Shown in pieces: positions 1 to 10,130 of a DNA stretch of 64,000 bases. This stretch comes from Megaustenia siamemsis (taxonomy: Eukaryota; Mollusca; Gastropoda; Stylommatophora; Ariophantidae). The stretch lies in NCBI GenBank assembly GCA_032433765.1, contig JAVIAB010000073.1:58185565-58249564 (forward strand), in the 5' to 3' direction. The translations under genes and the position numbers were made by a program. Numbering within the stretch: position 1 is the stretch's first letter; each line of letters starts with the position of its first letter. The notes beneath the pieces were generated by a model that saw only the letters and a program-made list of their open reading frames with translations, had not been told where the DNA came from and made no database searches.

Positions 1-261
1 TTTTTTCTTTACATGGTTTGAGTGAAGGGACCTGATGACATTTTCTTGCGAAACTAAGCCCCAAAAATTCATTGCTTAATGAGGCCATACAAAAAAATAA
101 TAAATAATTGGACATTTCCTAAGTGTAGTCACCATGAAGTTTGTAAATTGATGTTAAAAATGACCGACTCACATTCAAATAAGACGAGCAATAACTTATA
201 CACATAACTCTCATCGCGTGTGAATATATTCCAGTGAAGCTGGCGGTAGTATCAAACCGTC

Positions 262-262
<1 letters not shown>
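1..262. other. Unassigned AT-rich sequence
   Basis: No coding, RNA or repeat structure recognised before the AT microsatellite. Confidence 0.4.

Positions 263-340
<78 letters not shown>
263..340. repeat. (AT)n microsatellite
   Basis: Uninterrupted TA dinucleotides. The tract ends exactly where a SINE-A head begins, so the SINE may have landed in or beside it. Confidence 0.97.
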
Positions 341-342
<2 letters not shown>

Positions 343-606
343 AGCCGCGATAGCGCAGTGGTTTACACTACAACTGGACTACAAAGGACAAGGGATAGGG
401 TTCGATCCCAACCGACGGCGCTTCCAGGTTCACCCAGCCTTAAATAGATACCGGATTTTTTTCTGGGAAAGTAAAGCGGCGCGGGCGTAATACCGACCAC
501 ATTACCCCAAAAATCATGTGCTGAAGGTCTGTAAAATTTATAGTCACTAACACGATATTCCCTATACGCCGCCACTTGGCGTGACTGGGGTACTTTACTT
601 TTTTTA
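341..606 (+). mobile_element. SINE-A copy, tRNA-derived
   Basis: This is a full-length member of the commonest SINE here. The head resembles a tRNA gene: an A-box-like segment (ATAGCGCAGTGG) and a B box (GGTTCGATCCC). The tRNA-unrelated body contains the marker GCGTAATACCGACCACATTACC and ends in CACTTGGCGTGACTGGGGTACTTTACTT. SINEs of this kind are transcribed by RNA polymerase III and mobilised by a partner LINE. Other copies are near 1.1, 4.8, 39.2, 43.0, 44.8, 45.0, 55.4 and 59.8 kb. Confidence 0.88.
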
Positions 607-816
607 CTACTAGCGCATTCTATTCATACTTAAAATGCGTAATTTACGGAAGTGGTTTCAATTTGTGATACCACACACAATATGTGAAATAATTTAGCTA
701 AGGTCAATATCTCAGGTGAACAAATCAGCGAGTTTCAGAGCATGCAAATATTCCATTTTTAAACAAAAACTTTTTAAATGTAAAGATAAAGCTTCTTCTA
801 ATGGATATATAATAGT

Positions 817-2001
817 CCTCTTCTACTTCTTCTTTCTTTCCTTATCTGCCTTTCAGCGTCGTGGGGAGATATATTTTGCGGTCTCTTCTGTTCGACTCTG
901 CTGCTGTTATGTTTCCTAGTGCTTCTAATATTCCATCCATCCATCTTTTTCGTGGTCGACCCTAGCGTCTGGTTGTTCTCACAACGTTTGTTGAAGGCTC
1001 GTTGTGTTGTGTTTTGATCTTTCTGCCTTGTCACGTGGCCAAACCATTTTATCTGTTTCCTTATATATTCTATAAAGTAAGTAAATGAAAGTACCCCCGT
1101 CACGCCAAGTGGCGTATAGGGAATATGGTGTTAGTGACCATACATTTTACAGACCTTCGGCACATGATTTTTGGGGTAATGTTGTCGGTATTACGCTCGT
1201 GCCGCTTCACTTTCCCAGAAAAAAATCCGGTACCCATTAAAGGCTGGGTGAACCCGGAGTGAACCCGTCGGTTGGGATCGAACCCTACCCCTTGTCCTTT
1301 GTAGTCCAGTTCACTAACCACTGAGCTATCGCGGCTCCCTTTATATATTCTATGGGGTGGGGGGAGGGGGGGGGCTATTCCTAGCTTTTTTCTCAGTTCT
1401 TCATTTCTGATCCTATCTCTCAGACCGTTTCCTGTCATTCGTCTAACAGGTCTGGCATTGGTAGCACAACGTTGGGATGAAGATTGTTTTGTATAGTGCT
1501 CTTTTTTCCTTCAGAGTTATTTCCTTGTTGGACAATAGTGGTGATAACTGTCCAATGATTTGACAAGCTTTGTTGTATCTTGATTCTATCTCTGCTGTTT
1601 GAGAATTGTCGTAGGTCACTAAACTTCCTAGGTATTTGAATTCCTCTACTTGTTTTACTTGCTTTCCTTCTATAGTTATGTTGATGTTCTGCTTATTTTT
1701 GGCGACATTCATGACTTCTGTTTTGTTGATATTGATTTTCATGTTGTGTTTTGTGTCTGAGATGTTGAGTTTGTTTAAGTGTTCTTGTAGGTCTTCTATT
1801 GTTTCATGTATTAGTGCCTGATCGTCTGCAAATAAAAGCTCGTTGATATCCTCTGTCTCTTATGGGTTGGCTAGCTTGCATATATAGTCCATGTATGTAA
1901 TAAACAGTAGGGAGGATAGTATGCACCCCTGTCTTACACCTGATCTAACTTCGAAGTGGTCTGTGTAGCCTGCTACTGTTCTGACCCTGCAGCTGCTGTT
2001 G
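817..2001 (-). mobile_element. LINE-A, 5'-truncated, with nested SINE-A
   Basis: This is a 5'-truncated non-LTR retrotransposon. On the minus strand it encodes part of the reverse transcriptase: a palm segment (VRSGVRQGCILS), the catalytic FADD at about 1821-1832, the KTEVMNVAK and EEFKYLGSLVT motifs, then the basic C-terminal tail (FGHVTRQ). It has an in-frame stop after LANP and frameshifts, so it is dead. A perfect 16-bp target duplication (ATGGATATATAATAGT) lies at 801-816 and 2002-2017. The 3' end is purine-rich (AAG-type). A SINE-A interrupts it at 1074-1340. The clade is probably RTE-like, but I could not confirm that. Confidence 0.9.
1074..1340 (-). mobile_element. SINE-A nested in LINE-A
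   Basis: A near full-length SINE-A lies in reverse orientation: head at the right (GAGCTATCGCGGCTCC) and TTTAC-rich tail at the left. It is flanked by 13-bp target duplications (TTATATATTCTAT) at 1061-1073 and 1341-1353. The uninterrupted site is visible in the LINE-A copy near 9610, so the SINE landed after the LINE. Confidence 0.93.
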
Positions 2002-2017
2002 ATGGATATATAATAGT

Positions 2018-2179
2018 AATCAGTGAATATAAATTTCATGAGAAGGTACACATGAGCAAATTCACTAAAGCAACAGTGACAAGCAGCCGTGCCTGATGAG
2101 CCTACCTATGCATGCCATTTAGAATTCCATCATTACAAATTATTAGTGATTACCACGGCTTGTATAAAACAACTAATAT
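2018..2179. other. Unassigned unique sequence
   Basis: Flank of the LINE-A insertion. Nothing recognised. Confidence 0.4.
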
Positions 2180-2526
2180 ACAAGTCTTGCGACCAATTAT
2201 ACAATAAATAACACACAAGTCTTGTGAACAATTGTACAATAAATAACGTACAAGTCTTGCGAACAATTGTACAACAAATAACATACAAGTCTTGTGAGCA
2301 ATTATACAACAAATGACATACAAGTCTTGCGAACAATTCTACAACAAGTAACATACAAGTCTTGTGAGCGAGCAATTATACAACAAATGACATACACGCT
2401 TTGTGAGCAATTATACAACAAATGACATACAAGTCTTGTGAGCAATTATACAACAAATGACATACAAGACTTGTGAACAATTATGCAACAAATGACATAC
2501 AAGTCTTGTGTTCAATTATACAACAA
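2180..2526. repeat. 35-bp minisatellite
   Basis: About ten copies of a 35-bp unit containing ACAAGTCTTGTGAACAATTA and TACAACAAATGACAT. Units differ mainly at TGCGA/TGTGA and AACAAT/AGCAAT. Confidence 0.95.
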
Positions 2527-2944
2527 CCCTATTTTTGATAAACACAAATCAAGTAACGGAGGCTATTGCAGGACAGCAATGACCAGCTGCGAGTAATTTA
2601 GACTGCCTGATGTAGGCGACCACCACGACAGAACTGTTTACAATCCCGCTTCTAACTCACCCCATTCCGTGATTGTAATCTACCAACACCTATTCTTTTC
2701 TTACACAAATTTCCTCTCTGCCAGATCTTTTACTTTCTGTCATCTTGAAGTAATCTAAACTCCCACAACCCCCAACCTTGGCGTGACAGAGACAGAGGCG
2801 AAGTGCCAGGTACTCATCGCTGTTGGCTTGCGCCATGATCGGTGAACTAAAACTAAACAGATCCTTCTTTCCCTCTTCCCAGTGATTTCGTAACAGATGA
2901 ACCAACTGGCTAGATGAACAGAGAAGCAACCCGGGGCTCATATA
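2527..2944. other. Unassigned sequence
   Basis: An 83-codon minus-strand ORF (2690-2941) is present but resembles nothing I know, and no splice context supports it. Confidence 0.35.
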
Positions 2945-3192
2945 AGGGAATCAATTCAGAGGAAGAGGTATGCTTATAGCACTCGGAAAAAATGGCAAAT
3001 AATCAACAATAGAAAAAACAAACAAAGAACAATATATGGTCCGAAGCAGAATTGAACCTTTTTTTCTGTTGTTTATTATTTGTCTTTTTTTTCCGAGCAC
3101 TGTAAACATACCTCTTCCTCTGAATTGATTCGCTGATTATCGCCTCGGATGTTTCCCTCTATAATAATATTCATTTATTATTATTTGTCTCC
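2945..3192. mobile_element. Inverted pair of SINE-B 3' bodies
   Basis: Two SINE-B fragments sit head to head. The left arm (2950-3021, minus) and right arm (3060-3131, plus) are reverse complements over about 72 bp, ending in the perfectly matched AATCAATTCAGAGGAAGAGG and its complement. The right arm continues into the SINE-B 3' segment (GCCTCGG..TTTCCCT, ending ATTATTTGTCTCC) also seen at 3935-3992. The spacer holds a remnant of the tRNA-like head. Confidence 0.8.
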
Positions 3193-3780
3193 GCTCATAT
3201 AAAGGCCTTGTCGAAGTCGGATGTTTGGGCCGAAAGGTGCAACTATCGCAGTTTTACTGCAAAGCAGCAATGCAACGCATTTACGCCGGCTTAACGTCCT
3301 TTTAAGGACGGATGACGAAATAGGATAACGTGTGTCGGCATCGGTTACAAGAACTACCCAGGAGCACGAATAGCCCTTGGTCATAGGGTGAACGCAAGCA
3401 AGCATACCCTTCACCTCAAAAGGATTTTTTAAAAAAGGAAAGAAAAAAAATCACTATGACCCGCTTCTCTCAGCGGTGGTGACCAGCGCTCACCCTGTAG
3501 GCGTTGACCTTCTACTGTACAACCCAATTAGTTTGCTTGGAGGACACTTAATAGCCGTATGTGAAACCAGATACACGTAGCCTTCAGTGTTATTCTTATT
3601 CTTCTATTTAATTGCCCATTTCTTACTGTAAAACTGGGTGTTTCTGGTAACATTTTAGTATTTTTTTTTCCTCACAAAAACAGAAGAGATTTGTCACACA
3701 AGACAAACGTGATAATATTTTAGCGGATGGATAAGTATTAAACAATGATCCTTAGTATTTGGCCAATGTGAATGACATAG
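3193..3780. other. Unassigned; small inverted repeat
   Basis: Contains a 7-bp-arm hairpin (CGTCCTT..AAGGACG) near 3295-3310 and an unrecognised 77-codon minus-strand ORF (3181-3414) with no homology I can name. It may be part of another old SINE. Confidence 0.3.
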
Positions 3781-3784
3781 TAAC

Positions 3785-3992
3785 CAAGCGTTCGGCTTCT
3801 CGTGGCAAGGCGCAGTGCCAAGGAGTACGGGTTCGATCCTGCTTCGGACCATATATTGTTCTTTGTTTTTTCTGTTGTTGTTTATTTGTCATTTTTTCCG
3901 AGTGCTAACACATACCTTTTCCTTCTATTATTCCCTATTATTGCCTCGGAAGTTTCCCTATGTAATAATATTTATTAATTATTATTTGTCTC
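3785..3992 (+). mobile_element. SINE-B copy
   Basis: The tRNA-like head (AAGCGTTCGGCTTCTCGTGG; B box GGGTTCGATCC at about 3828-3838) is followed by the body TATTGTTCTTTGTTTTTTCT and the marker TTTTTCCGAGTGCTAACACA. The 3' part matches 3056-3192. A second copy in the same orientation lies 0.4 kb downstream. Confidence 0.85.
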
Positions 3993-4202
3993 CAGTATAT
4001 AACCACTGGAAACTACTATTCGTGCAGTTTCGTCCAATAAATGTTTGTCTGCAACACAAGTATTCAGCCCTACTGGGAGATACTTGCCTTAATAGGAAAG
4101 TACAGAAATTCAATTTATTTCCTATCTGTGATCGTAACCCTATGATATAGTCATGGGAACCCTTCGTGTAAGACACTGCTCACAATAGCTAATTTTTTTA
4201 AT
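3993..4202. other. Unassigned spacer between SINE-B copies
   Basis: A 64-codon minus-strand ORF is open here but unrecognised. Confidence 0.35.
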
Positions 4203-4385
4203 TAGCTGAGTGGCTGTGTACCAAGCGTTCGGCTTCTCGTGGCAAGGCGCAGTGCCACGGAGTACGGGTTCGATCCTGGTTCGGACCATATATTGTTCTT
4301 TGTTTTTTCTGTTGTTGTTTATTTGTCATTTTTTCCGAGTGCTAACACATACCTTTTCCTTCTATTATTCCGCATGATAACTAAC
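4203..4385 (+). mobile_element. SINE-B copy with intact head
   Basis: The A-box region (TAGCTGAGTGGCTGTGTACC) and B box (GGGTTCGATCC) are both present, making this the best evidence that SINE-B is tRNA-derived. The body is nearly identical to the 3785 copy up to TTCCTTCTATTATTCC. Confidence 0.87.
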
Positions 4386-4539
4386 AACGACACCTCAAGG
4401 GGAATAGTCTTGGGGAATGAAGAGAGTGAATGGTGGAGGGAGGCGGATTAAGATAAAAAAGATGGTCGAAGTTTAGTTAGTTTAGTTGAAAGATCATCTT
4501 CACTGTACAAAGTACAACTACATATTTCTGAGATCACCT

Positions 4540-4640
4540 ACTCAGTACGTTCCCTAGTATAAGCACGCTCGCCCCTCCAGTTACAGCATTGAAGTTGATT
4601 TCAGATAAGGTGCACGAGCTCCGTAGCACCGATGAATAAA
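4540..4640 (-). mobile_element. SINE-2 remnants
   Basis: CTACTCAGTACGTTCCCTAG..CGCCCCTCC parallels the reverse-oriented head of the SINE-2 at 5440-5500. GTGCACGAGCTCCGTAGCAC (4611-4630) parallels the SINE-2 3' end. Both are short and diverged. Confidence 0.5.
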
Positions 4641-4764
4641 GAAAAATGAAAAAAAAATTGATGAAAGTAAAGGTTTAAGGCGTCGAATATTCATTCCAAT
4701 GAACGGCTGTTGCAAAATGCAATGTAATCCTAAATAGAGTTCACAATTATTGGAATATCATTAG

Positions 4765-5026
4765 AGTAAAAGTAAAAGTAAAGTACCCCCGTCACGCCAA
4801 GTGGCGTATAGGGAAATATGGTGTTAGTGACCCTATATTTTACAGACCTTCAGCACATGATTTTTGGGGTAGTGTGGTCGGTATTATGCCCGTGCCGCTT
4901 TACTTTACCAGAAAAAAATCCGGAACCCATTAAAGGCTGGGTGAACCGGAAGCCGTCGGTTGGGATCGAACCCTACCACTTGTCCTTTGTAGTCCAGTTC
5001 ACTAACCACTGAACTATCGCGGCTCC
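4765..5026 (-). mobile_element. SINE-A copy
   Basis: Near full-length reverse-oriented SINE-A: tail AGTAAAAGTAAAAGTAAAG at the left, head AACTATCGCGGCTCC at the right. It abuts the 3' end of a SINE-2 directly. I found no clear target duplication. Confidence 0.9.
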
Positions 5027-5500
5027 CACGAACTCCGTAGCACGGCCTACAATTCACAGTGTGGCTAGGTTTATGTTGACAACTTTGTGGCTAGGTTTAT
5101 GTTGACAACTTTGTGGCTAGCTTTATGTTGACAACTTTGTGGCTAGGTTTATGTTGACAACTTTGTGACTAGGTTTATGTTGACAACTTTGTGGCTAGGT
5201 TTATGTTGACAACTTGTGGCTAGGTTTATGTTGACAACTTTGTGGCTAGGTTTATGTTGACAACTTTCTCTAAGCAGCGGCCATATTTATGACCTACTCT
5301 TTTCGATTTTAACTGCCAATGGATCTTTAACGTGAGCGAGTGCACACGGGACCTTCTGTTTATTAACGTTATTCGGGAGGGCTAGACATCGGATCTCACT
5401 ACCCAAGAGATCAGGTGAGGGTAGCGTCATAAAGAAACCACTCAGTACCTTCCTGCCCTAAAACCAACGTCGCACCTCTAGACTACTCTGCTCCCATATA
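5027..5500 (-). mobile_element. SINE-2 with internal 26-bp array
   Basis: Reverse-oriented copy of a second tRNA-derived SINE. Read on the minus strand it has a head like that at 17335 (AGTAGTCTAGAGGTGCGACG), the body ACGCTACCCTCACCTGATCT, CTTGGGTAGTGAGATCC, AAAGATCCATTGGCAG, CCATAAATATGGCCG and the 3' end GTGCTACGGAGTTCGTG. The segment corresponding to one GTGTGGGTAGATGTTTTCTG stretch of the 18-kb copy has expanded here into the array at 5061-5268. Confidence 0.85.
5061..5268. repeat. 26-bp minisatellite inside SINE-2
   Basis: Eight units of GTGGCTAGGTTTATGTTGAC + AACTTT, nearly identical. Both ends run into SINE-2 sequence. The paralogous SINE-2 near 18.1 kb carries a single diverged version of the unit. 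Confidence 0.96.
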
Positions 5501-5879
5501 ATTATATGCAGACTGGCCAAAAGTCTGGAAATGATCAGTGTACATCCCCATTCTACAGAAAGGAAATCTGAAGCTGTGTTTAATCTACAGAACTATTGTC
5601 CTAATAAACCATGCTAGCATAATACCCTTGCAGGTCATAATTAAGAGGGTAACAAGGAAGTAAGTACAAGAGTTTCATATAGTTCGAGCATGTTCCAGAC
5701 ATAGGAGAGGCCCCCGAGGCCACATCTTAAACATAACAAATATCTTTGATAATTGTAGGAAATACACCATAGAAGTGAGTGTGTTAAAAAAACACCGTGA
5801 ATAGACAGAAAACTAAAATAATGTTCTTTGACAAAACAAAAAGCCAACCCAAAATCATCAACAGAGGAAAACCTGAAAT
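5501..5879. other. Unassigned sequence
   Basis: No recognised element. A 68-codon minus-strand ORF (5641-5847) has no family resemblance. Confidence 0.35.
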
Positions 5880-6485
5880 TGTAACAAACTATGAATATTG
5901 GGATCTGTAGTAAATAACAATGGAGACTGTCAGAAAGAGATCAAAAGAAAATGAGCAATAGGGATACAAATTAAATGCTTAGGAGAGCATGTGGAACAAA
6001 GCCTGCCAAGCAGTAACATTAAATTTACTGTGGACATGTATAGGGTGTTTATAAAGTCTCACTACACTTGGTATCTAGGTCAATTGAAAAAAATGTTTAT
6101 GACGTCATCACAATATGTGCTCAATGGTAAGTTCACTTGTTGCGACAGTTTTCTTAATGACTTGTCTGGACTTTTAAGGATTCTGTCTTGGATATCTAAA
6201 CATATTCCATCATTCACAGCAGGCCTACCAGATCGTGGAGCATCTTCCACATTTCAGTAGCAATAAACTTATTCAACAAATTTCATTGACAGTGGGAGCA
6301 CATATTGTGATGACGTCATAAACATTTTTTTTTCAAATTGACCTAGATACCAAGTGTAGTGAGACTTTATAAACACCCTGTATCTTCCCCATATCAACAT
6401 GTGGTTATGAATCATGGGCAATCTCGAGAACAGCAAGGAAGAAAATCGATTCATTCGGAATAAAATTGCTACAGAAAAAAATCTT
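5880..6485 (+). mobile_element. LINE remnant split by a MITE
   Basis: Left part, 5880-6038, reads like the LINE thumb region (NNGDCQKEIKRKM..LRRACGTK). Right part, 6383-6485, continues with CGYESWAISRTARKKIDSFG, the YGCESW block typical of these reverse transcriptases. The order and strand agree, so this is one LINE copy interrupted by the element at 6041-6380. Too decayed to place in a family. Confidence 0.6.
6041..6380 (-). mobile_element. Mariner-like MITE with long TIRs
   Basis: A 340-bp element begins TAGGGTGTTTATAAAGTCTC and ends with its near-perfect inverted repeat. The inverted repeats are about 82 bp, each including ATGACGTCATCACAATATGT. TA target duplications lie at 6039-6040 and 6381-6382, as expected for Tc1/mariner-type elements. 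The interior (minus, about 6257-6128) encodes a transposase N-terminal helix-turn-helix fragment (VEDAPRSGRPAV, ILKSPDKSLRKLSQQVNL). The catalytic domain is missing, so it would have depended on a full-length relative. Confidence 0.88.
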
Positions 6486-6486
6486 T

Positions 6487-7225
6487 CATCATCATCATGT
6501 GCCATACCGGTTGGCGCAGGTGATCATGTCCCTCCACAATCTTCTATCTACAGTGCATCGTATCAGTTCTGTTGTTGACTGTTTTCCATGCCATGACACC
6601 AAGCTATCCAGTATTTTCTATCTTTGTCGCCCGCGAGCTCTCTTTCCTTTTATTTTGTCAGTTGTAACCAAGTATTCCAACTGTCCTCTTCTCATGATGT
6701 ACCCGAAAAATGTTGATTGCTTCTTTCTGATGTTTTTTACGAGCTCCCTTTTTGTGTTGGCCTCTTTGAGAACTTTCTCATTGGTCTTTTTAGCTGTCCA
6801 GGGAACTTTTAACACTCTTCTGAGAAATCCCATCTCTGTGGCCTCTAATCGTCTTTTCATTTGTTTGTCTACTGTCCATGATTCGCTTCCATAGGTCAGA
6901 ATTGGTTCTATATAGCACCGATGGACTTTCTTTCTCATTTTTATTGACATAGATTTGTTGTATAAGATATTTTTCATTTTCTGAAATGCTATTTTGGATT
7001 GAGTTATTCTGCTTTTTATTTCTGTGGTGCATCTCCCATCTGATGTTATTAATGTGCCCAAGTATTTGAAATGTTGCACTTTTTTCAGATTTGTCTCATT
7101 TATTTTTATGCTGCATGATGATGATTGTTTCTTCGATATAACCATTACTTCTGTTTTCTTACTATTCAGACTGAGACCTTTCTTGTTGCTTTCAAAAAAA
7201 TCTTTAAGATACCTAAATAATGAAA
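6487..7225 (-). mobile_element. LINE-B, 5'-truncated
   Basis: The minus strand encodes the end of a LINE reverse transcriptase: KKGLSLNSKKTEVMVISKK, QHFKYLGTLITSDGRCTTEI, CYIEPILTYGSESWTVDKQM, RRVLKVPWTAKKTNEKVL and FFGYIMRR, then a basic tail. A 209-codon frame is nearly intact. The 3' end is at the left and carries a short GAT-type tail (ATCATCATCATG). Related copies lie near 11.5, 15.6, 40.1, 44.0, 50.6, 57.4 and 63.1 kb. Confidence 0.9.
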
Positions 7226-7254
7226 AAAATGCAACGAAGACACACATTATTTAA

Positions 7255-7515
7255 ACATTGAAAAGAACTGACTTATAAATACCAATTTACAGAGAACATT
7301 ATAATACTATGGTCACATCAAAAGACAAATAATGGTAGACATGGTTCCTGGGGAACATATCAGGGGCAGACCAAGAAGAAGGTGGTTTCAAAACATCAAG
7401 GAGACCATGAGCAGGACAACAGATGAAGTGGAAGATTAGGTTGGAGACGGAGATTCTTTTAGACGGGCTGAGGTGAATGTAATGTTCTGTGAAGGTCATG
7501 CGACCTGATAACGAT
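7255..7515 (+). mobile_element. LINE-E 3' end remnant
   Basis: The plus strand reads YYGHIKRQIMVDMVPGEHI and RGRPRRRWFQNIKETMSRTT, the basic C-terminal block of a LINE ORF2, followed by a short GATGATG. Convergent with the LINE-B on its left. Confidence 0.75.
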
Positions 7516-7534
7516 GATGCAGATATATTTATGT

Positions 7535-7536
<2 letters not shown>

Positions 7537-7562
<26 letters not shown>
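7537..7562. repeat. (AC)n microsatellite
   Basis: Thirteen AC dinucleotides. Confidence 0.95.
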
Positions 7563-7565
<3 letters not shown>

Positions 7566-7689
7566 TAGCTTAGTTTATTTACTTTCAGTGAATTCGTTTT
7601 AAAATAATATTCATTTAGATTTTGCTACCCGATATAGTTACACTTTATAACGATCACACACACAAGTCATGTTGTGCTAAAAATTAGAC

Positions 7690-7865
7690 GTCATTATTTC
7701 CTCCAAGCAAAGTATTATTCTATAGACTCCAGTGTCATTATTTCCTCCAAGCAAAGTATTATTCTATAGACTCCAGTGTCATTATTTCCTCCAAGCAAAG
7801 TATTATTCTATAGACTCCAGTGTCATTATTTCCTTCAAGCAAAGTATTATTCTATAGACTCCAGT
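7690..7865. repeat. 44-bp tandem repeat, four copies
   Basis: Four copies of GTCATTATTTCCTCCAAGCA..CTATAGACTCCA with almost no divergence (one C/T change in the last). The register is exactly 44 bp. Confidence 0.97.
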
Positions 7866-8043
7866 AGAGTGTTAATTTTAGTGTCTTCTTTGTCTATTGT
7901 TTATTATCAACTTTGCTTTATCATTTTAAAAAAGATGTTAACGTTTAGTTTGGAACATCAGGCAATTTTTCATTGACTATTTCACCTTTCAGTGTCGAAA
8001 TCGGAATGCCTATAGACCAGTATAAACGGTGATCAATTCATTC

Positions 8044-8502
8044 TTCTACTTCTTTTCTTCCTCATCTGCCTTTCAGCGTCGAGGGGAGATATAATTTGCG
8101 GTCTTTTGCTCTTCTGTTCGCCTCTGCTGCTGTTATGGTTGCTAGTGCTTCTAATATTACATCGATCCATCTTTTTCGTGGTCGACCTTTGGTCTGGTGT
8201 TCTCATAACTTTTGCTGAAGGCTCGTTGTGTTGTGTTTTGATCTTTCTGTCTTGTCACATGGCCAAGCCAAGATTTTTAACTGTTGTTCCTTATATATTC
8301 TATGGCTGGGGCTATTCCTAGCTTTTTTCTCAATTCTTCATTTCTTATCTTATCTCTCAGACTGTTTCCTGTCATTCGTCTAACACATTTCATCTCTGTA
8401 GAGGTTGTTTTTCTTATTATTCTTGCATGTAGGATCCAGGTCTGACATTCGCAGCACAATGTTGGGATGAAGATTGCATCAATGAGGTCAATGATTGTAT
8501 CA
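8044..8502 (-). mobile_element. LINE-A, 5'-truncated
   Basis: The minus strand encodes IFIPTLCCECQTWILHAR, MTGNSLRDKIRNEELRKK and the 3' region, as in the 9.4-kb copy. Flanks GATCAATTCATT (8031-8042) and GGTCAATTCATT (8505-8516) look like a target duplication with one change. About 25 bp at the 5' end do not match LINE-A and may be filler. Confidence 0.85.
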
Positions 8503-8516
8503 GTGGTCAATTCATT

Positions 8517-9360
8517 GATGTAATAATTTGCACATTTCTGTCCCCTTTGAACACAATTCTTTCAATCTCCTTGCTGTACTTTTATCAACGGCTCTCCTAC
8601 AATAGTAACAAATATGTAAAGAAAACGTGCTGGTACATCTGGAGTGACAATTAGGTTAATTATAACATCGGTGATTTAAAATGTGTATCTTGATTTTTTT
8701 GGGTTGGTGTTGTTATGATTCATTGCAAAACTCATCAAATTAATTGAAAAATGTTTTGTTTTTATTTAACATTTACTTTTAAGAGTGAGCACAGCCAATT
8801 ACTCTAATATGTCTATATAGTTAGCGCCCTCACAGCGCTATAAACATCTTCTTGAGAAAAATAATGTCATATTTTAATGATCATTTTCTAATGGACAGAA
8901 TTATTTTTAAAAAGTAATATTAAACATTTTATCATTTATTTTATTATTTTGAAAATATTCCCTTTTTGAGAATAACATTCTCATCTATATGACCATTTGG
9001 GCTTTTATTTCCGGCTGGAGACAGACAGATGGTGGTCGACAACAGTAACGATCCAACGCTGTTTTGTTGAGCAACATTTCTCATGGCTGATCGTGCCGTT
9101 GTTGAAGTTGCAGGTTCGTGTGCAGAACAAGGCAATTTTATGCCGAATAATCGCGCCTCTTTTCACGCGACTGTAATTTTCTAACTTTGACTTTATTTCG
9201 TTTGTCAATGTTACCATGCAGTTTTACAAACTCTCCATGTGTTACGATCATCTGCAATTTTTCCCAGTGTATGTCACTAATGGAGAATCCACTCAGGGAT
9301 GTCAGTGACTGAGTATTTCAATTTTGGTCTGCCCACCGGCCGCTTCCCATCTAAAAGCGT
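8517..9360. other. Unassigned unique sequence
   Basis: No recognised element. Short overlapping minus-strand ORFs (8944-9217) have no visible homology. Confidence 0.35.
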
Positions 9361-10050
9361 CTGCTTCTTCTTCTTTCCTTCCTCATTAGCCTTTCAGCGT
9401 CGAGGGGAGATATAATTTGCGGTCTTTTGCTCTTCTGTTCGCCTCTGCTGCTGTTATGTTTCCTAGTGCTTCTAATATTCCATCGACCCATCTTTTTCGT
9501 GGTCGACCCTTGGGTCTGGTGTTCTCACAACGTTTGTTGAAGGCTCGTTGTGTTGTGTTTTGTTCTCTCTGCCTTGTCACATGGCCAAACCGTTTTATCT
9601 GTTGTTTCCTTATATATTCTATGGCGGGGGCTATTCCTAGCTTTTTTCTCAGTTCTTCATTTCTGATCTTATCTCTCAGACTGTTTCCTGTCATTCGTCT
9701 AACACATTTAATCTCTGTAGAGGTTATTTTTCTTATTGTTCTTGCATCTAAGGTCCTGGTCTGGCATTGGTAGCACAACGTTGGGATGAAGATTGTATTG
9801 TATAGTGCTCGTTTTGTGTCCAGAGTTATTTCCTTGTTGGACAATAGTGGTGATAACTGTCCGATGATTTGACAAGCTTTGTTACATCTTGATTCTATCT
9901 CTGCCGTTTGAGAATTATCGTTTGTCATTAGACTTCCTAGGTATTTGAATTCCTCTACCTGTTTTAGTTGTCTACTTTCTATAGTTATGTTGATGTTCTG
10001 TTTATTTTGGCGACGTTAATGACTTCTGTTTTGTTGATGTTGATTTTCAT
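9361..10050 (-). mobile_element. LINE-A, best-preserved C-terminal ORF
   Basis: A 180-codon minus-strand frame (9386-9928) covers the end of the reverse transcriptase: QIIGQLSPLLSNKEITL, IFIPTLCYQCQTRTLDAR, RRMTGNSLRDKIRNEELRKK, KRFGHVTRQREQNTTQRAFN, RPKGRPRKRWVDGILEAL, ending at a TGA after STLKG. Upstream of the frame, KTEVIN-like sequence continues to 10050 after a frameshift. The 3' tail is AAG-type at the left edge. It is the reference for naming the other LINE-A pieces. Confidence 0.9.
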
Positions 10051-10071
10051 GTAAACAATCGACGAGCCTGC

Positions 10072-10130
10072 ACGGCCTGTAGTCCTTAACAGTCCAGTTC
10101 ACAAACCACTGCTCGAAGGCAGTCCCAGTT
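10072..10130 (-). mobile_element. Possible SINE-A head remnant
   Basis: GTAGTCCTTAACAGTCCAGT followed by TCACAAACCACTG resembles the reverse-oriented SINE-A head. The rest of the SINE is absent. Confidence 0.45.

Noticed and set aside
341..415. Functional tRNA gene
   Set aside because: A and B boxes exist but no cloverleaf with proper anticodon arm; the repeated body shows it is a SINE head.
3181..3414. 77-codon ORF as a gene
   Set aside because: No homology, no exon signals, and it overlaps the SINE-B 3' end.
9417..9773. 118-codon plus-strand ORF
   Set aside because: Antisense to the well-supported LINE-A reading frame.
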